From positions 2,868,501 to 2,932,500 of the forward strand of contig NZ_AP026560.1 of NCBI RefSeq assembly GCF_025997855.1: a stretch of 64,000 nt of DNA, in the 5' to 3' direction. Source of the DNA: Deinococcus aetherius (lineage in GTDB: Bacteria > Deinococcota > Deinococci > Deinococcales > Deinococcaceae). This document shows positions 11,275-23,878 of the stretch, piece after piece. The notes beneath the pieces are model-generated. The model saw nothing but the letters and a program-made list of their open reading frames with translations. It ran no database searches and had not been told where the DNA came from. The position numbers were made by a program, and so were the translations under genes. How positions within the stretch are numbered: the first letter of the stretch is position 1; each line of letters begins with the position of its first letter.

Positions 11275-11934
11275 GTGAGCACCGACCTACCCGCCACCCT
11301 CGCTCGACTGGAAACGTGGCTCTCGGCACACGCCCCGGCCATCCATGCCCAACTGACTCCCGGTGTGACCGGTGCGGAACTGGACGCGTTGGAGGCACAC
11401 ACCGGGCTCAAGCTGCCGGAGGCGTACCGGATTCTGTACAAGACGCACGGCTCGTGGGGCGGGACGTTCGGGCTGGGGCACATGCCGCTGGGGAGCGTCC
11501 TGTCCAGTTGGAACACCTGGCGCGACCTCGAACCGGACTCTCAGGAGACCGAAGGCCACGTCTCGCACCCGCCCGGAGCGATCAAGCCCCAGTACATCAA
11601 CCTGGGGTGGATTCCCTTGTTGGAGGACAGGGGCGGCAACGAGGTGGGCGTGGACCTGAAGCCCGGCCCTACGGGGAAGGTCGGGCAGATCATCACCTAC
11701 GGGCGCGACGAGGAGCACAAGTACGTGCTGGCCCCGGGCCTCGAAGCCTTCCTGACCGAATACGTGGCGCGGCTGGAGTCGGGGCGGGTGCGGGTCGTGC
11801 AGCTGGAGGGTTTCTCGAAACCGACGTGGGACATTCAGCTCACGGACTCCACGGGCCACAGCGCCAACACCTACAGCCCGCTCACCGATTTCTACCCCGG
11901 CTTCGGCGCCGCCCCCGCCCGGCGTTCACGTTGA
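11275..11934 (+). CDS. SMI1/KNR4 (SUKH) family protein
   Basis: About 219 residues. Family features are GVTGAELDALEAHTGLKLPEAYRILYKTHG near the N-terminus (the first helix and the LP..Y motif), the central WIPLLEDRGGNEVGVDLKPG (strands with conserved Gly and Asp), and LAPGLEAFLTEYVARLESG. SUKH proteins commonly serve as immunity proteins against polymorphic toxins, but no toxin is nearby. GTG at 11275 is chosen over GTG at 11269 because TACCTT (11263-11268) sits 6 nt before it. Confidence 0.8.
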   Translation: MSTDLPATLARLETWLSAHAPAIHAQLTPGVTGAELDALEAHTGLKLPEAYRILYKTHGSWGGTFGLGHMPLGSVLSSWNTWRDLEPDSQETEGHVSHPPGAIKPQYINLGWIPLLEDRGGNEVGVDLKPGPTGKVGQIITYGRDEEHKYVLAPGLEAFLTEYVARLESGRVRVVQLEGFSKPTWDIQLTDSTGHSANTYSPLTDFYPGFGAAPARRSR

Positions 11935-11999
11935 ATTCAGCCTTCCTCAATCCCCGCCCGGGACACTTCCCCACCCGCCCCGGGCGTATCCTGCCCCTC

Positions 12000-13144
<1,145 letters not shown>

Positions 13145-13145
<1 letters not shown>

Positions 13146-13570
13146 TGGCCGCCGTCTTCCCTAATGGCGCCAGGGTCGAGATGATTCGTATCGCCCGGCC
13201 TACGCGGCGCCTGGAGGAGGTTGTCGCGTTCTACCGGGACGGCCTCGGCCTGCCCGTGATCGGTGAGTTCCGGGAGCATGCGGGATACGACGGCGTGATG
13301 CTCGGGCTGCCGGGACGCGACCTGCACCTGGAGTTCACCCACGACGCGCACGGCACGCCCGGGGACGCCCCCAGCCGGGACAACCTGCTTGTCTTGTATC
13401 TACCCGACGAAGCCGCACTGGAGCGATTCAGGGCAGCCCTAACGGCTTTAGGGCACGCTCCGGTAGAGCCGGAAAACCCCTACTGGTATGGCAAGAGCCT
13501 CTCCTTTGAGGACCCGGACGGCTGGCGGGTCGTGCTCTTCGACCAGACAAAAAAGGAAGCGGCGGACTGA
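13145..13570 (+). CDS. VOC-family protein in the mqn cluster
   Basis: A 141-residue protein with the glyoxalase/bleomycin-resistance fold: VEMIRIARPTRRLEEVVAFYRDGLGLPVIGEF at the N-terminus, HLEFTHDAHG in the middle and SLSFEDPDGWRVVLFDQ at the C-terminal strand with the acidic ligand. The specific substrate is not predictable. The ATG overlaps the last base of mqnE, so translation is probably coupled. Whether it takes part in menaquinone synthesis or is a passenger cannot be told from sequence. Confidence 0.8.
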
Positions 13571-13584
13571 GCGCCCTCGACGAC

Positions 13585-13902
13585 GTGTTGAGCTTGGACG
13601 ATGCCTGGAACGCGGCCTACCACCGCAAGGACGCGGCGGCGCTGGAGCGCGTGCTTGCCGACGACTGGCTGGCCTTCTTCCCGGACGGGCGGGTGGTCTT
13701 CAGGGCCGAGTTGCTCGCCCAGGTACCCCGCAACCCCGACGCGGCCCTGATGTTCGAGCGCCACGCGGCCCGCGTGTTCGGCGACGCAGCGGTCACGCGC
13801 GGCACCCTCTACGCGAACGGCGAGCGGGTGCAGAGCTTCCTGCGGGTGTACGCGCGGCGGGAAGGGGAGTGGCGGGCAGTGAGCGTGCAGGTGGTGCCAT
13901 GA
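13585..13902 (+). CDS. NTF2-like (DUF4440/SnoaL) protein
   Basis: A 105-residue protein with the small cone-shaped NTF2-like fold: LDDAWNAAYHRKDAAALERVLADDWLAFF (helical start with the typical D-x-x-x-L-x-x-L-x-x-D-D pattern) and FLRVYARREGEWRAVSVQVVP (final strands). It is probably an isomerase, dehydratase or binding protein. The start is unclear: GTG at 13585 is used, but the frame is open back into the previous gene and a CTG overlapping its stop could also be used. It sits between the VOC gene and mqnA. Confidence 0.65.
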   Translation: MLSLDDAWNAAYHRKDAAALERVLADDWLAFFPDGRVVFRAELLAQVPRNPDAALMFERHAARVFGDAAVTRGTLYANGERVQSFLRVYARREGEWRAVSVQVVP

Positions 13903-13910
13903 AACTGTTC

Positions 13911-14004
13911 GTGGGAAGTGGTCAGTGGTTAGTGGGGGCTTTGGCATCCGCCTTCCGCTGTGGCCGTGTCGTTCCCACTCACCACTTCCCACTCACCACT
14001 CCCC
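13911..14004 (+). repeat. Heptanucleotide inverted-repeat element, AGTGG/CCACT type
   Basis: The left arm (13911-13938) repeats AGTGGTC/AGTGGTT-type heptamers. The right arm (13974-14004) is four tandem heptamers CCCACTC, ACCACTT, CCCACTC, ACCACTC. The arms are largely complementary, with a unique spacer of about 35 nt. The element fills the gap between the NTF2-like gene and mqnA. It has the same layout, heptamers in opposite orientation, as the TCAGC-type elements further right, but a different core word. Confidence 0.7.
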
Positions 14005-14020
14005 GCGCGGAGCGCCGCCT

Positions 14021-14875
<855 letters not shown>

Positions 14876-14914
14876 GCGACAGGTTCTGTCCCCCTCTCCG
14901 GGTACGCTGAGGGC

Positions 14915-15373
14915 ATGACAACAGTGATGGCCGGGAAACTGGCGGGGGCGCTGACGACGGTGGAGGCGAACCGCCGCGTCAACGACGTGCTGTGCGCCCA
15001 CCCGACGCCCGAGATGATGAGGGCGCAGACGCCGGGCGGCGGGATGACGCACATGGCGGGCGTAACGAGGGGATGGCTCTCGCAACTCGACGAGGGAACC
15101 GCCGCTCCCCTTCCCATCCTCCACGACGACACGCGGGAGGACGCCTTCGTCACCCAGGAGGACCCGGCGCGGGCGGTGTGGGGGATGGCGCTGGAGACGG
15201 CAATCACCGCCGGGGGCACAGGGAACCTTTCGCACCCCAGCACCGCGCAGTTCGTCACCCACATGCTCATCCACGACGCCCACCACCGGGGGCAAATTCT
15301 GCTCGCCCTGAAAGTGAACGGTTTTCCCCTTCCCGACGAGGACGCCATGTGGGGGACGCTCCGTGGCGAATGA
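14915..15373 (+). CDS. DinB-family four-helix protein
   Basis: A 152-residue protein with DinB/YfiT traits: a first helix KLAGALTTVEANRRVNDVL, a central GMTHMAGVTRGWLSQLD and the metal-binding end FVTHMLIHDAHHRGQILLALKVNG (H-x3-HHRGQ). Family members bind divalent metal and some act as thiol transferases; Deinococcus has many. TACGCT (14903-14908) lies 6 nt before the ATG (leaderless). The next gene begins inside its 3' end. Confidence 0.85.
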   Translation: MTTVMAGKLAGALTTVEANRRVNDVLCAHPTPEMMRAQTPGGGMTHMAGVTRGWLSQLDEGTAAPLPILHDDTREDAFVTQEDPARAVWGMALETAITAGGTGNLSHPSTAQFVTHMLIHDAHHRGQILLALKVNGFPLPDEDAMWGTLRGE

Positions 15374-15758
15374 CGCCCTCGGGGAGGTGACGGAGGCGAA
15401 CTTCCGCCAGCGAGTCCTCGCCCTCGTGGCCCGCATTCCGCCGGGGCGGGTGATGACGTACGGGCAACTCGCGCTCCTCGCGGGGCGACCCGGGCCGGGC
15501 GGGGCGCGGCTGGCGGGCTTCGTCATGGGCAGCCTCGCGGGAAAGGCCCAGACGGACGAGGAGGCGTTGCCCTGGCAGCGGGTGATCAACGCCCAGGGCC
15601 GCGTGAGCACCCACAAGCTGGGCTTCGGGGACGTGCAGGAGCACCTGCTGGAGGCCGAGGGGGTGACCTTCGACGAGTCCGGGCGCTGCGACCTCGCCCG
15701 GCTGCAATGGTGGCCGGAGGAGGAGGGCCGGGATGCCCCCCCGGACGCCCTGCTCTGA
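15363..15758 (+). CDS. Alkyltransferase-like (ATL) DNA-damage protein
   Basis: A 131-residue MGMT-family protein. IPPGRVMTYGQLALLAGRPGPGGARLAGFVM holds the HTH and arginine-finger region. The active-site motif reads LPWQRVINAQGRVS: Trp71 replaces the alkyl-accepting Cys of PCHRV. This substitution defines ATL proteins, which bind O6-alkylguanine without repairing it and hand the lesion to nucleotide excision repair. The GTG start overlaps the DinB gene by 11 nt, pointing to coupled translation. Confidence 0.88.
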   Translation: MANDALGEVTEANFRQRVLALVARIPPGRVMTYGQLALLAGRPGPGGARLAGFVMGSLAGKAQTDEEALPWQRVINAQGRVSTHKLGFGDVQEHLLEAEGVTFDESGRCDLARLQWWPEEEGRDAPPDALL

Positions 15759-15890
15759 CCCGGGGTGCGAGGCACGGCGGCGGAGCGCGCAGGGGACCGG
15801 CTGCGTGCCTCGGAATCCCTGGAGATTTGGTGAGCATGGGGCTGCCTCAGGAGAGAAACGTCCCCAGGGACGCGGCGTATCCTGACAACC

Positions 15891-16715
15891 ATGAAGCGAA
15901 CGAGGACGAACCGTTGGGTGGCGGGCGACGCCATGTCGTGGGCGCTGGGCGTGACGCTCGGCCTGATCCTGGGGGTGGCGATGCTGATTGTCATCCCGCG
16001 TCTCGGGAAGGCCCAGGGCAACGCGGCTCCCTCTGCCGGGGGCACCATCGCCGCCCCCCCCGAACGGCAGACGGGCGAGGCGGGCACGGGGGGCGGCGGC
16101 GGCACGGGGAGCGCCCAGGGCACCGGGACCGCAGGTGGTGCGGCGGCGGCCGGAGCGGCGCAGGGAGGCGGTGCGGGCGCTGGCGCTGCCGGAACCGGGC
16201 AGGGAACCGGGGGGAGTGCGGGAGCCGCGAACCAGGGCTCTCAGGGCGGTGAACAGGGCACCACGAGCGGCGCGGCGGGCACGGCGGCCACCGGCGGAGG
16301 CGGCGGTCAGGGGGCCGAGGCCGGGGAAGTGGAGGATCAGGGCACCGCTCCCAACGGCACCCCGGAGGGCACGGCCGGTCAGGCCCAGGGCAACCGGACC
16401 CCCGGGGCCACGGGTGCGGCGGGCGAGAGCGACACCGAGGCAAACGGCACCCCCGATACCCGTTCCGTCGCCGAGCAGACGGGCACGGGCTCCACGGTGG
16501 CCCCGACCGGTGACTCCGGTTCGGACGTGGCCCGCGCCGAGGGCACGGCGGACGACGTGAACTCTTTCGCCCCGACCCAGGGCGCGGGCCTGAACGACTC
16601 CTCCGAGATCGTGGACGGGAACCCCGCCACGACCGGGGAGGGCGGCCTGAAGAGCAACCCCGACGAGGTCGGCGGCAACCCCGAGTCCGCCCCCCGGCAA
16701 AACGGGGGGAACTGA
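15891..16715 (+). CDS. Membrane-anchored Gly/Ala/Thr-rich low-complexity protein
   Basis: A 274-residue protein: a basic N-terminus, one membrane helix (about 16-36, SWALGVTLGLILGVAMLIVIP), then some 230 residues of Gly-, Ala-, Thr- and Gln-rich disordered sequence that turns acidic toward the C-terminus (NDSSEIVDGNPATTGEGGLK). The topology suggests a single anchor with an extracytoplasmic tail. No enzymatic motif is present. TATCCT (15878-15883) lies 7 nt before the ATG, and a strong terminator follows. Function unknown; a cell-envelope spacer or surface role is a guess. Confidence 0.7.
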   Translation: MKRTRTNRWVAGDAMSWALGVTLGLILGVAMLIVIPRLGKAQGNAAPSAGGTIAAPPERQTGEAGTGGGGGTGSAQGTGTAGGAAAAGAAQGGGAGAGAAGTGQGTGGSAGAANQGSQGGEQGTTSGAAGTAATGGGGGQGAEAGEVEDQGTAPNGTPEGTAGQAQGNRTPGATGAAGESDTEANGTPDTRSVAEQTGTGSTVAPTGDSGSDVARAEGTADDVNSFAPTQGAGLNDSSEIVDGNPATTGEGGLKSNPDEVGGNPESAPRQNGGN

Positions 16716-16782
16716 CTCGCCCCGGACCCTCCGCCCGGAGGTGAGCCTTTCCAGGACGGGTCCAGGAGTCCCCCCTCCACAG

Positions 16783-16814
16783 CGCCGCCTTGCCTCCGGG
16801 GCAGGGCGGCGTTT
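16783..16814 (+). terminator. Intrinsic terminator
   Basis: CGCCGCC, one T, TGCC (16783-16794) pair with GGCA, one G, GGCGGCG (16800-16811) around a short loop, followed by TTT. It lies 68 nt after the stop of the low-complexity membrane protein. The remaining 180 nt up to the next gene hold only the minus-strand terminator and no ORF I would support. Confidence 0.75.
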
Positions 16815-16901
16815 CCCTTGTCCGGCACGCGTTCACGGGGTCGAGGACGGCGTACACGCCACGCTGCTCGCCGAGGCAGCGAGGACGTACGGGTGGGGCA
16901 A

Positions 16902-16925
16902 TAAAAAAGCCGCCTCTCGGGCGGT
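16902..16925 (-). terminator. Intrinsic terminator on the minus strand
   Basis: On the minus strand CCGCC pairs with GGCGG (16920-16924 with 16910-16914) around a 5-nt loop and is followed by a run of six T (A at 16903-16908 on the plus strand). It would end transcripts of the gene that stops at 16997. Confidence 0.7.
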
Positions 16926-16996
16926 GATAAGAAAAAGATAGCGTGGGATGCAGGGGTTGTCAAATATATGCAGGGCATAAGGTGGGAACGCTGGGC

Positions 16997-17522
16997 TTAC
17001 ACCCCAAGCCACGCTCGCCAGGACTCCACATGTTCCGCCAACGGACCGTCTGCGTGCACCAGGCGCGCGGGCAGGGTCTTCCAATCAACCTCCTCGACCG
17101 AGCGCAGCAGGGCATACGCTTTCAGGCCACGCAGGAACGCCGTGAGGTTCGGCGCCAGAGTCAGGACAGGCTGCGCTTGCCCGCGCAGGACTGTGGGGTC
17201 CTGAAACAGAACGGCGGACGGGCCGCCAAGCTGTTGAAAGGCCGGGAACCCCCCTTCGTCCACGAGGATCAAACGCTCTGTCCAGGGCAGCCCCACGTAG
17301 CCTTCGCGGAGCCTGTCCTGTTCGTCCAGGGGGGCGAGCCAGGGTTCATTGGCGCCCGGTAGGGTCAACCCATTCTCGGGAAGCCAGAGGTAGAGCGTCC
17401 GTGCTTCGTCGGTAAGACGCGGCCACCACGAGCTTTGTTCGGCCCGGGGGTTCGGCTCCGGGTGTGGGCGCTCTCCGACGACCTCGCAGAGGTTTCCCAG
17501 GGCCTGACGGACGGCTGGTTCT

Positions 17523-17533
<11 letters not shown>
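16997..17533 (-). CDS. Hypothetical protein, possibly SUKH-like
   Basis: 178 residues, not recognised with certainty. The C-terminal half (PWTERLILVDEGGFPAFQQL, DPTVLRG, PVLTLAPNLTAFLRGL) recalls SMI1/KNR4-type proteins, in which a pair of strands is followed by a helix starting with a conserved F-L. Trp and Pro are frequent. Its base composition is lower in GC than its neighbours. Its GTG/ATG-region start overlaps the last 11 nt of the enoyl-CoA hydratase gene, so it may be the distal gene of that operon. No toxin partner is visible. Confidence 0.6.
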
Positions 17534-18308
<775 letters not shown>

Positions 18309-18357
18309 GGGGGCCAGCCTACCCGAGAAGGGGCGCCCCTTCGCTACACTCGCCCCC

Positions 18358-18774
18358 ATGACCGAGCCGCCCGCTCCCCCCGCCCCCGTCGTCCTCGCGC
18401 TCGACGTGAGCAAGAGCCGCATCGGGTTCGCGGTGAGCATGGGGAGACTGGCCTTCGGGCGCGGCAGCGTGGACCGCAGGCGGCTGCCCCTCGACCTCAA
18501 GGCGGTGCGGCTCAAGGTCGAGGAGACGGGCGCGGGGCTGCTGCTCCTCGGCCTGCCGCTGCGCACCGACGGGGCGCACAGCCCCTCGGCGGACCGGGTG
18601 CGCGCCTTCGGGAGAATCCTGGCCGACAAGGGTTACCGGGTCGAGTACCAGGACGAACGCTTCACCACCCGCCGCGCCCGCGCGCTCGGCGCCCCCGACG
18701 AGGACGAGGCGGCGGCGGTGCAGATTCTGGAGCTGTACCTGATGGGCCGGGAGGGGCAGTCGGCACCCGGGTGA
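18358..18774 (+). CDS. ruvX: RuvX/YqgF-family Holliday-junction resolvase-like nuclease
   Basis: A 138-residue RNase H-fold protein. VVLALDVSKSRIGFAVSMGRLA carries the first catalytic Asp, LLLLGLPLRTDGAHSPSADRVRAFGRIL the middle motif, and VEYQDERFTTRRAR the Asp/Glu of the YqgF signature. Members process 16S rRNA precursors in several bacteria, and Deinococcus RuvX has been discussed as a resolvase. TACACT (18345-18350) lies 7 nt before the ATG (leaderless). The unusual Pro-rich N-terminus (PPAPPAPV) is extra to the fold. Confidence 0.88.
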   Translation: MTEPPAPPAPVVLALDVSKSRIGFAVSMGRLAFGRGSVDRRRLPLDLKAVRLKVEETGAGLLLLGLPLRTDGAHSPSADRVRAFGRILADKGYRVEYQDERFTTRRARALGAPDEDEAAAVQILELYLMGREGQSAPG

Positions 18775-18796
18775 CGCGGGCCGGGTACGCTGGAGC

Positions 18797-19012
18797 ATGA
18801 GTCGAAATTCGGGGAGGCTGGCCTGGTTCTGGCGTTTCCTGGCGTGGGTGGGGGACCTGGGCCCTCCCCCTCGGCCCGCACCCGTCGCTCCTCGCCGCGA
18901 CGACGACGACGAGGGCCCCGGCGTGCCCGTCCCGGCCGGACCGCGCCTCCCCCGGGACGGCGCGCGGGCGAGGCCGCCCCACGAGCGGGACCGGGTGGCC
19001 GAGCAGGTCTGA
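18797..19012 (+). CDS. Small Arg/Pro-rich hypothetical protein
   Basis: 71 residues, not recognised. The N-terminus is aromatic and amphipathic (GRLAWFWRFLAWVGDLGPP). The rest is disordered, with a run of four Asp and many Pro and Arg. TACGCT (18786-18791) ends 5 nt before the ATG, as for known leaderless genes here, which is the main reason to accept it as a gene. It begins 22 nt after ruvX on the same strand. A membrane-associating helix is possible. Confidence 0.5.
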   Translation: MSRNSGRLAWFWRFLAWVGDLGPPPRPAPVAPRRDDDDEGPGVPVPAGPRLPRDGARARPPHERDRVAEQV

Positions 19013-19077
19013 TTGGACTCGGTTCAGCCTGCCGCTAGAATGCCGCCGTACTCAAGGTCGGCCGGAACTCAAGGTCG
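19013..19077 (+). promoter_or_regulatory. Promoter and direct repeats upstream of acyl-CoA ligase
   Basis: TTGGAC (19013-19018) and TAGAAT (19036-19041) are spaced by 17 bp. Just downstream of the predicted start lie two identical copies of ACTCAAGGTCG (19050-19060 and 19067-19077), 17 bp apart. Such a repeat immediately after the start point is well placed to be a repressor site or an RNA element; which one is unknown. Confidence 0.6.
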
Positions 19078-19132
19078 AATTGCGGCGCCCGCGCTCAGGC
19101 GAAGCGGCGCCCTCCCCTCTCGGAGGTCAGGT

Positions 19133-20821
<1,689 letters not shown>

Positions 20822-20835
20822 GGGACGCGCGGGCC

Positions 20836-20868
20836 GGGGCGTCACCCTCCCAGCAGGGGTGGCGCCCC
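20836..20868 (+). terminator. Hairpin after the acyl-CoA ligase gene
   Basis: GGGGCG-T-CACCC (20836-20847) pairs with GGGTG-G-CGCCCC (20857-20868) around a loop, 14 nt after the stop. The following TTCCCC is only weakly T-rich, so it may slow or stabilise the 3' end rather than end transcription by itself. Confidence 0.45.
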
Positions 20869-20929
20869 TTCCCCTGGCTGCGTCATTCGGCGGAGGCGGG
20901 GCGGGCGGGCGGCGGGAAAGACTGCGGAC

Positions 20930-21691
20930 ATGACGGGTTCAAGGATGTTGGAGGAGGTCGTGCGGGACCTGCGGGCCGAGGAAGGCGTCCTCGCCGTCTT
21001 CCTGGCGGGCAGCCACGCGCGGGGCGAGGCGAACGAGCACAGCGACGTGGACGTGGAGGTGCTGGTGTCGTCGGAGGCGCAGGTTCGCAACGCCACCCTG
21101 TACCGGGACGGCCTGCTGTTCAGCGTCGGGCGGTCCACGGTCGCCCACCGGGAACGGGCGTTCACCGACCCGCAGACTGCCCTCTGGAACCTCACGGCTC
21201 TACGAACGGGCGTGCCCCTCCACGACCCGGACGGCGTCTTCGCCGACCTTCAGGGCCGGGCGCGGGCCTTCGGGTGGGCAAGTTTTGAGGAGGCTGCACG
21301 CGCGCGGGCGGCGCACCTCCTGGCCGGGGCGGTCGAGGACGTGCACAAGGTCATGGGTGGTCTTTCTCGCGGCGACGACGCCAAGGTCGCCTACGCCTGC
21401 CTGAGCCTGACCTTCGAGCTGGGCGACGCTGCCCTCCTGGAAACCGGCACCCTGATCCCCACCGAGAACCGTTACTTGACCCTGGCGCGGGACGCCTGGC
21501 CCGACCCGGCGTGGCGGTCGGCCTACGGCACACTCGTCGGCCTGACCGGGGAGGTCGTGCGGGCGAGGGGACGGGCGGCCCTCACCGCCTTCGGGCGGGC
21601 CGTCGCGCTCACCCGCCGGGTCGAGGATCACGACAGGACCCTGGCCCACGAGGCGGCCCGGCGTGTCCAAGGGTTCCTCGGCGGGGCTTGA
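20930..21691 (+). CDS. Nucleotidyltransferase-domain protein
   Basis: 253 residues. The N-terminal domain (about 1-100) has the DNA polymerase beta-like signature FLAGSHARGEANEHSDVDVEVLV: GS-x2-RG followed by the paired catalytic Asp residues in DVDVE. The C-terminal half is helical and lacks a known motif; it may bind the substrate as in aminoglycoside adenylyltransferase relatives. The substrate (antibiotic, nucleotide or protein) cannot be told. A weak AAGACT lies 6 nt before the ATG. Confidence 0.75.
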   Translation: MTGSRMLEEVVRDLRAEEGVLAVFLAGSHARGEANEHSDVDVEVLVSSEAQVRNATLYRDGLLFSVGRSTVAHRERAFTDPQTALWNLTALRTGVPLHDPDGVFADLQGRARAFGWASFEEAARARAAHLLAGAVEDVHKVMGGLSRGDDAKVAYACLSLTFELGDAALLETGTLIPTENRYLTLARDAWPDPAWRSAYGTLVGLTGEVVRARGRAALTAFGRAVALTRRVEDHDRTLAHEAARRVQGFLGGA

Positions 21692-21714
21692 CGCTCGCCC
21701 CCTACAATCCCCCT

Positions 21715-22725
<1,011 letters not shown>

Positions 22726-22778
22726 GGAGCACCCGACTCACCCGCCCCACCCCCTGCGCACGTCACAATCACGCCCAT

Positions 22779-23846
22779 ATGCGCCCACTCCTCTTCCTGG
22801 CGCTGCTCCTCGCGGGCGGCGCGGAGGCCCTGACGATGACGTACCCGAACTCCACGACGATCCTCCACGAGCGCGCGGGCGACTGGGTGGCCGCCGAGCG
22901 GCGCGGGGTGGAGGTGCGCGGCGACCTCCTTACCCTCACACCGGGCACTTTGATGGGCACGTTGACGAGCACCGCCCTGAAGGTCGCCCCCTTCGACGAA
23001 CTCGTGCCGTCGTGGAACGCGGTGACGCCGGGGAGCGGCAGCGTCAGCGTGGAGGTGCGGGCGCAGACAGGCGGCGGCTGGAGCCGCTGGTTTTCCTTCG
23101 GCACCTGGAGCAGTGGGGAGGGGAGAAGCAGCCTGAACGGGCAGAAGGACGGGGCCGGACAGGTGCTGACGGACACGCTGCGGCTGGGCGCCCGGGCGAG
23201 TGCCTACCAGTACCGGGTGACCCTGCGCGGGGCGGGGACGGCGGTGCGCCTCCTCGCCTTCAACACCAGCGACCGCTCGAAACGGACGGCGGGGCTGGGG
23301 CAGCCGGGCGACCGCCGGGCGTGGGGCAAGGTGAACGACGTGCCCCAGCGGTCGCAGATGCTCTACCCGGACGGGGGCGAGGTGTGGTGCAGCCCCACCA
23401 GCGTCTCCATGATCCTCGCCGGGCACGGGGTGAACGTGACCGTGCCCCAGGCGGCGAAAGGCACTTACGACCGGGCGTACGACGGAACGGGCAACTGGCC
23501 CTTCAACACCGCCTATGCCGGGGCGTTGGGCCTGCGCGCCTTCGTCACCCGCCTCCCCAGCCTCGCCGAGGCGGAGCGTTACACGGCGGCGGGAGTGCCC
23601 CTGGCGGTCAGCCTCGGGTGGAAGAAGGGCGAACTGCCGGGCGCCCCGATCAGCTACAGCGACGGGCACCTGATGGTCCTGGTGGGCTTCGACGCGGCGG
23701 GCAACCCGGTGCTGAACGACCCCGCCGCCCCCACCGACGCGGGCGTTCGCCGCACCTATCCCCGGGCCGCCTTCGAGCGGCTGTGGCTCACGCACAGCGG
23801 GGGGCTGGGGTACGTGATCGCGCCGCCCGGGGCGAGAGTACCCTGA
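22779..23846 (+). CDS. Secreted C39-like cysteine peptidase
   Basis: A 355-residue protein with a signal peptide (MRPLLFLALLLAGGAEA), a beta-rich N-terminal region (about 30-165, SVSVEVRAQTGGGWSRWFSFG) and a papain-like C39_2 domain. The last has the catalytic Cys in GGEVWCSPTSVSMILAGHG and the His in YSDGHLMVLVGFD, with Asn/Asp in VLNDPAAP. C39-like enzymes of this secreted type lack an ABC transporter and may cleave peptides or wall proteins. A degenerate CACAAT lies 9 nt before the ATG. Confidence 0.82.
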   Translation: MRPLLFLALLLAGGAEALTMTYPNSTTILHERAGDWVAAERRGVEVRGDLLTLTPGTLMGTLTSTALKVAPFDELVPSWNAVTPGSGSVSVEVRAQTGGGWSRWFSFGTWSSGEGRSSLNGQKDGAGQVLTDTLRLGARASAYQYRVTLRGAGTAVRLLAFNTSDRSKRTAGLGQPGDRRAWGKVNDVPQRSQMLYPDGGEVWCSPTSVSMILAGHGVNVTVPQAAKGTYDRAYDGTGNWPFNTAYAGALGLRAFVTRLPSLAEAERYTAAGVPLAVSLGWKKGELPGAPISYSDGHLMVLVGFDAAGNPVLNDPAAPTDAGVRRTYPRAAFERLWLTHSGGLGYVIAPPGARVP

Positions 23847-23878
23847 GCTGGTGACCCCGAACCGATGACCCCCAACCG

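Noticed and set aside
16968..17204. Plus-strand ORF over the 16997 gene
   Set aside because: It is antisense to a better-supported gene and has no start signal.
21688..21708. TTGACG as a -35 box for the esterase gene
   Set aside because: It is only 9 bp from TACAAT, too close for a normal promoter.
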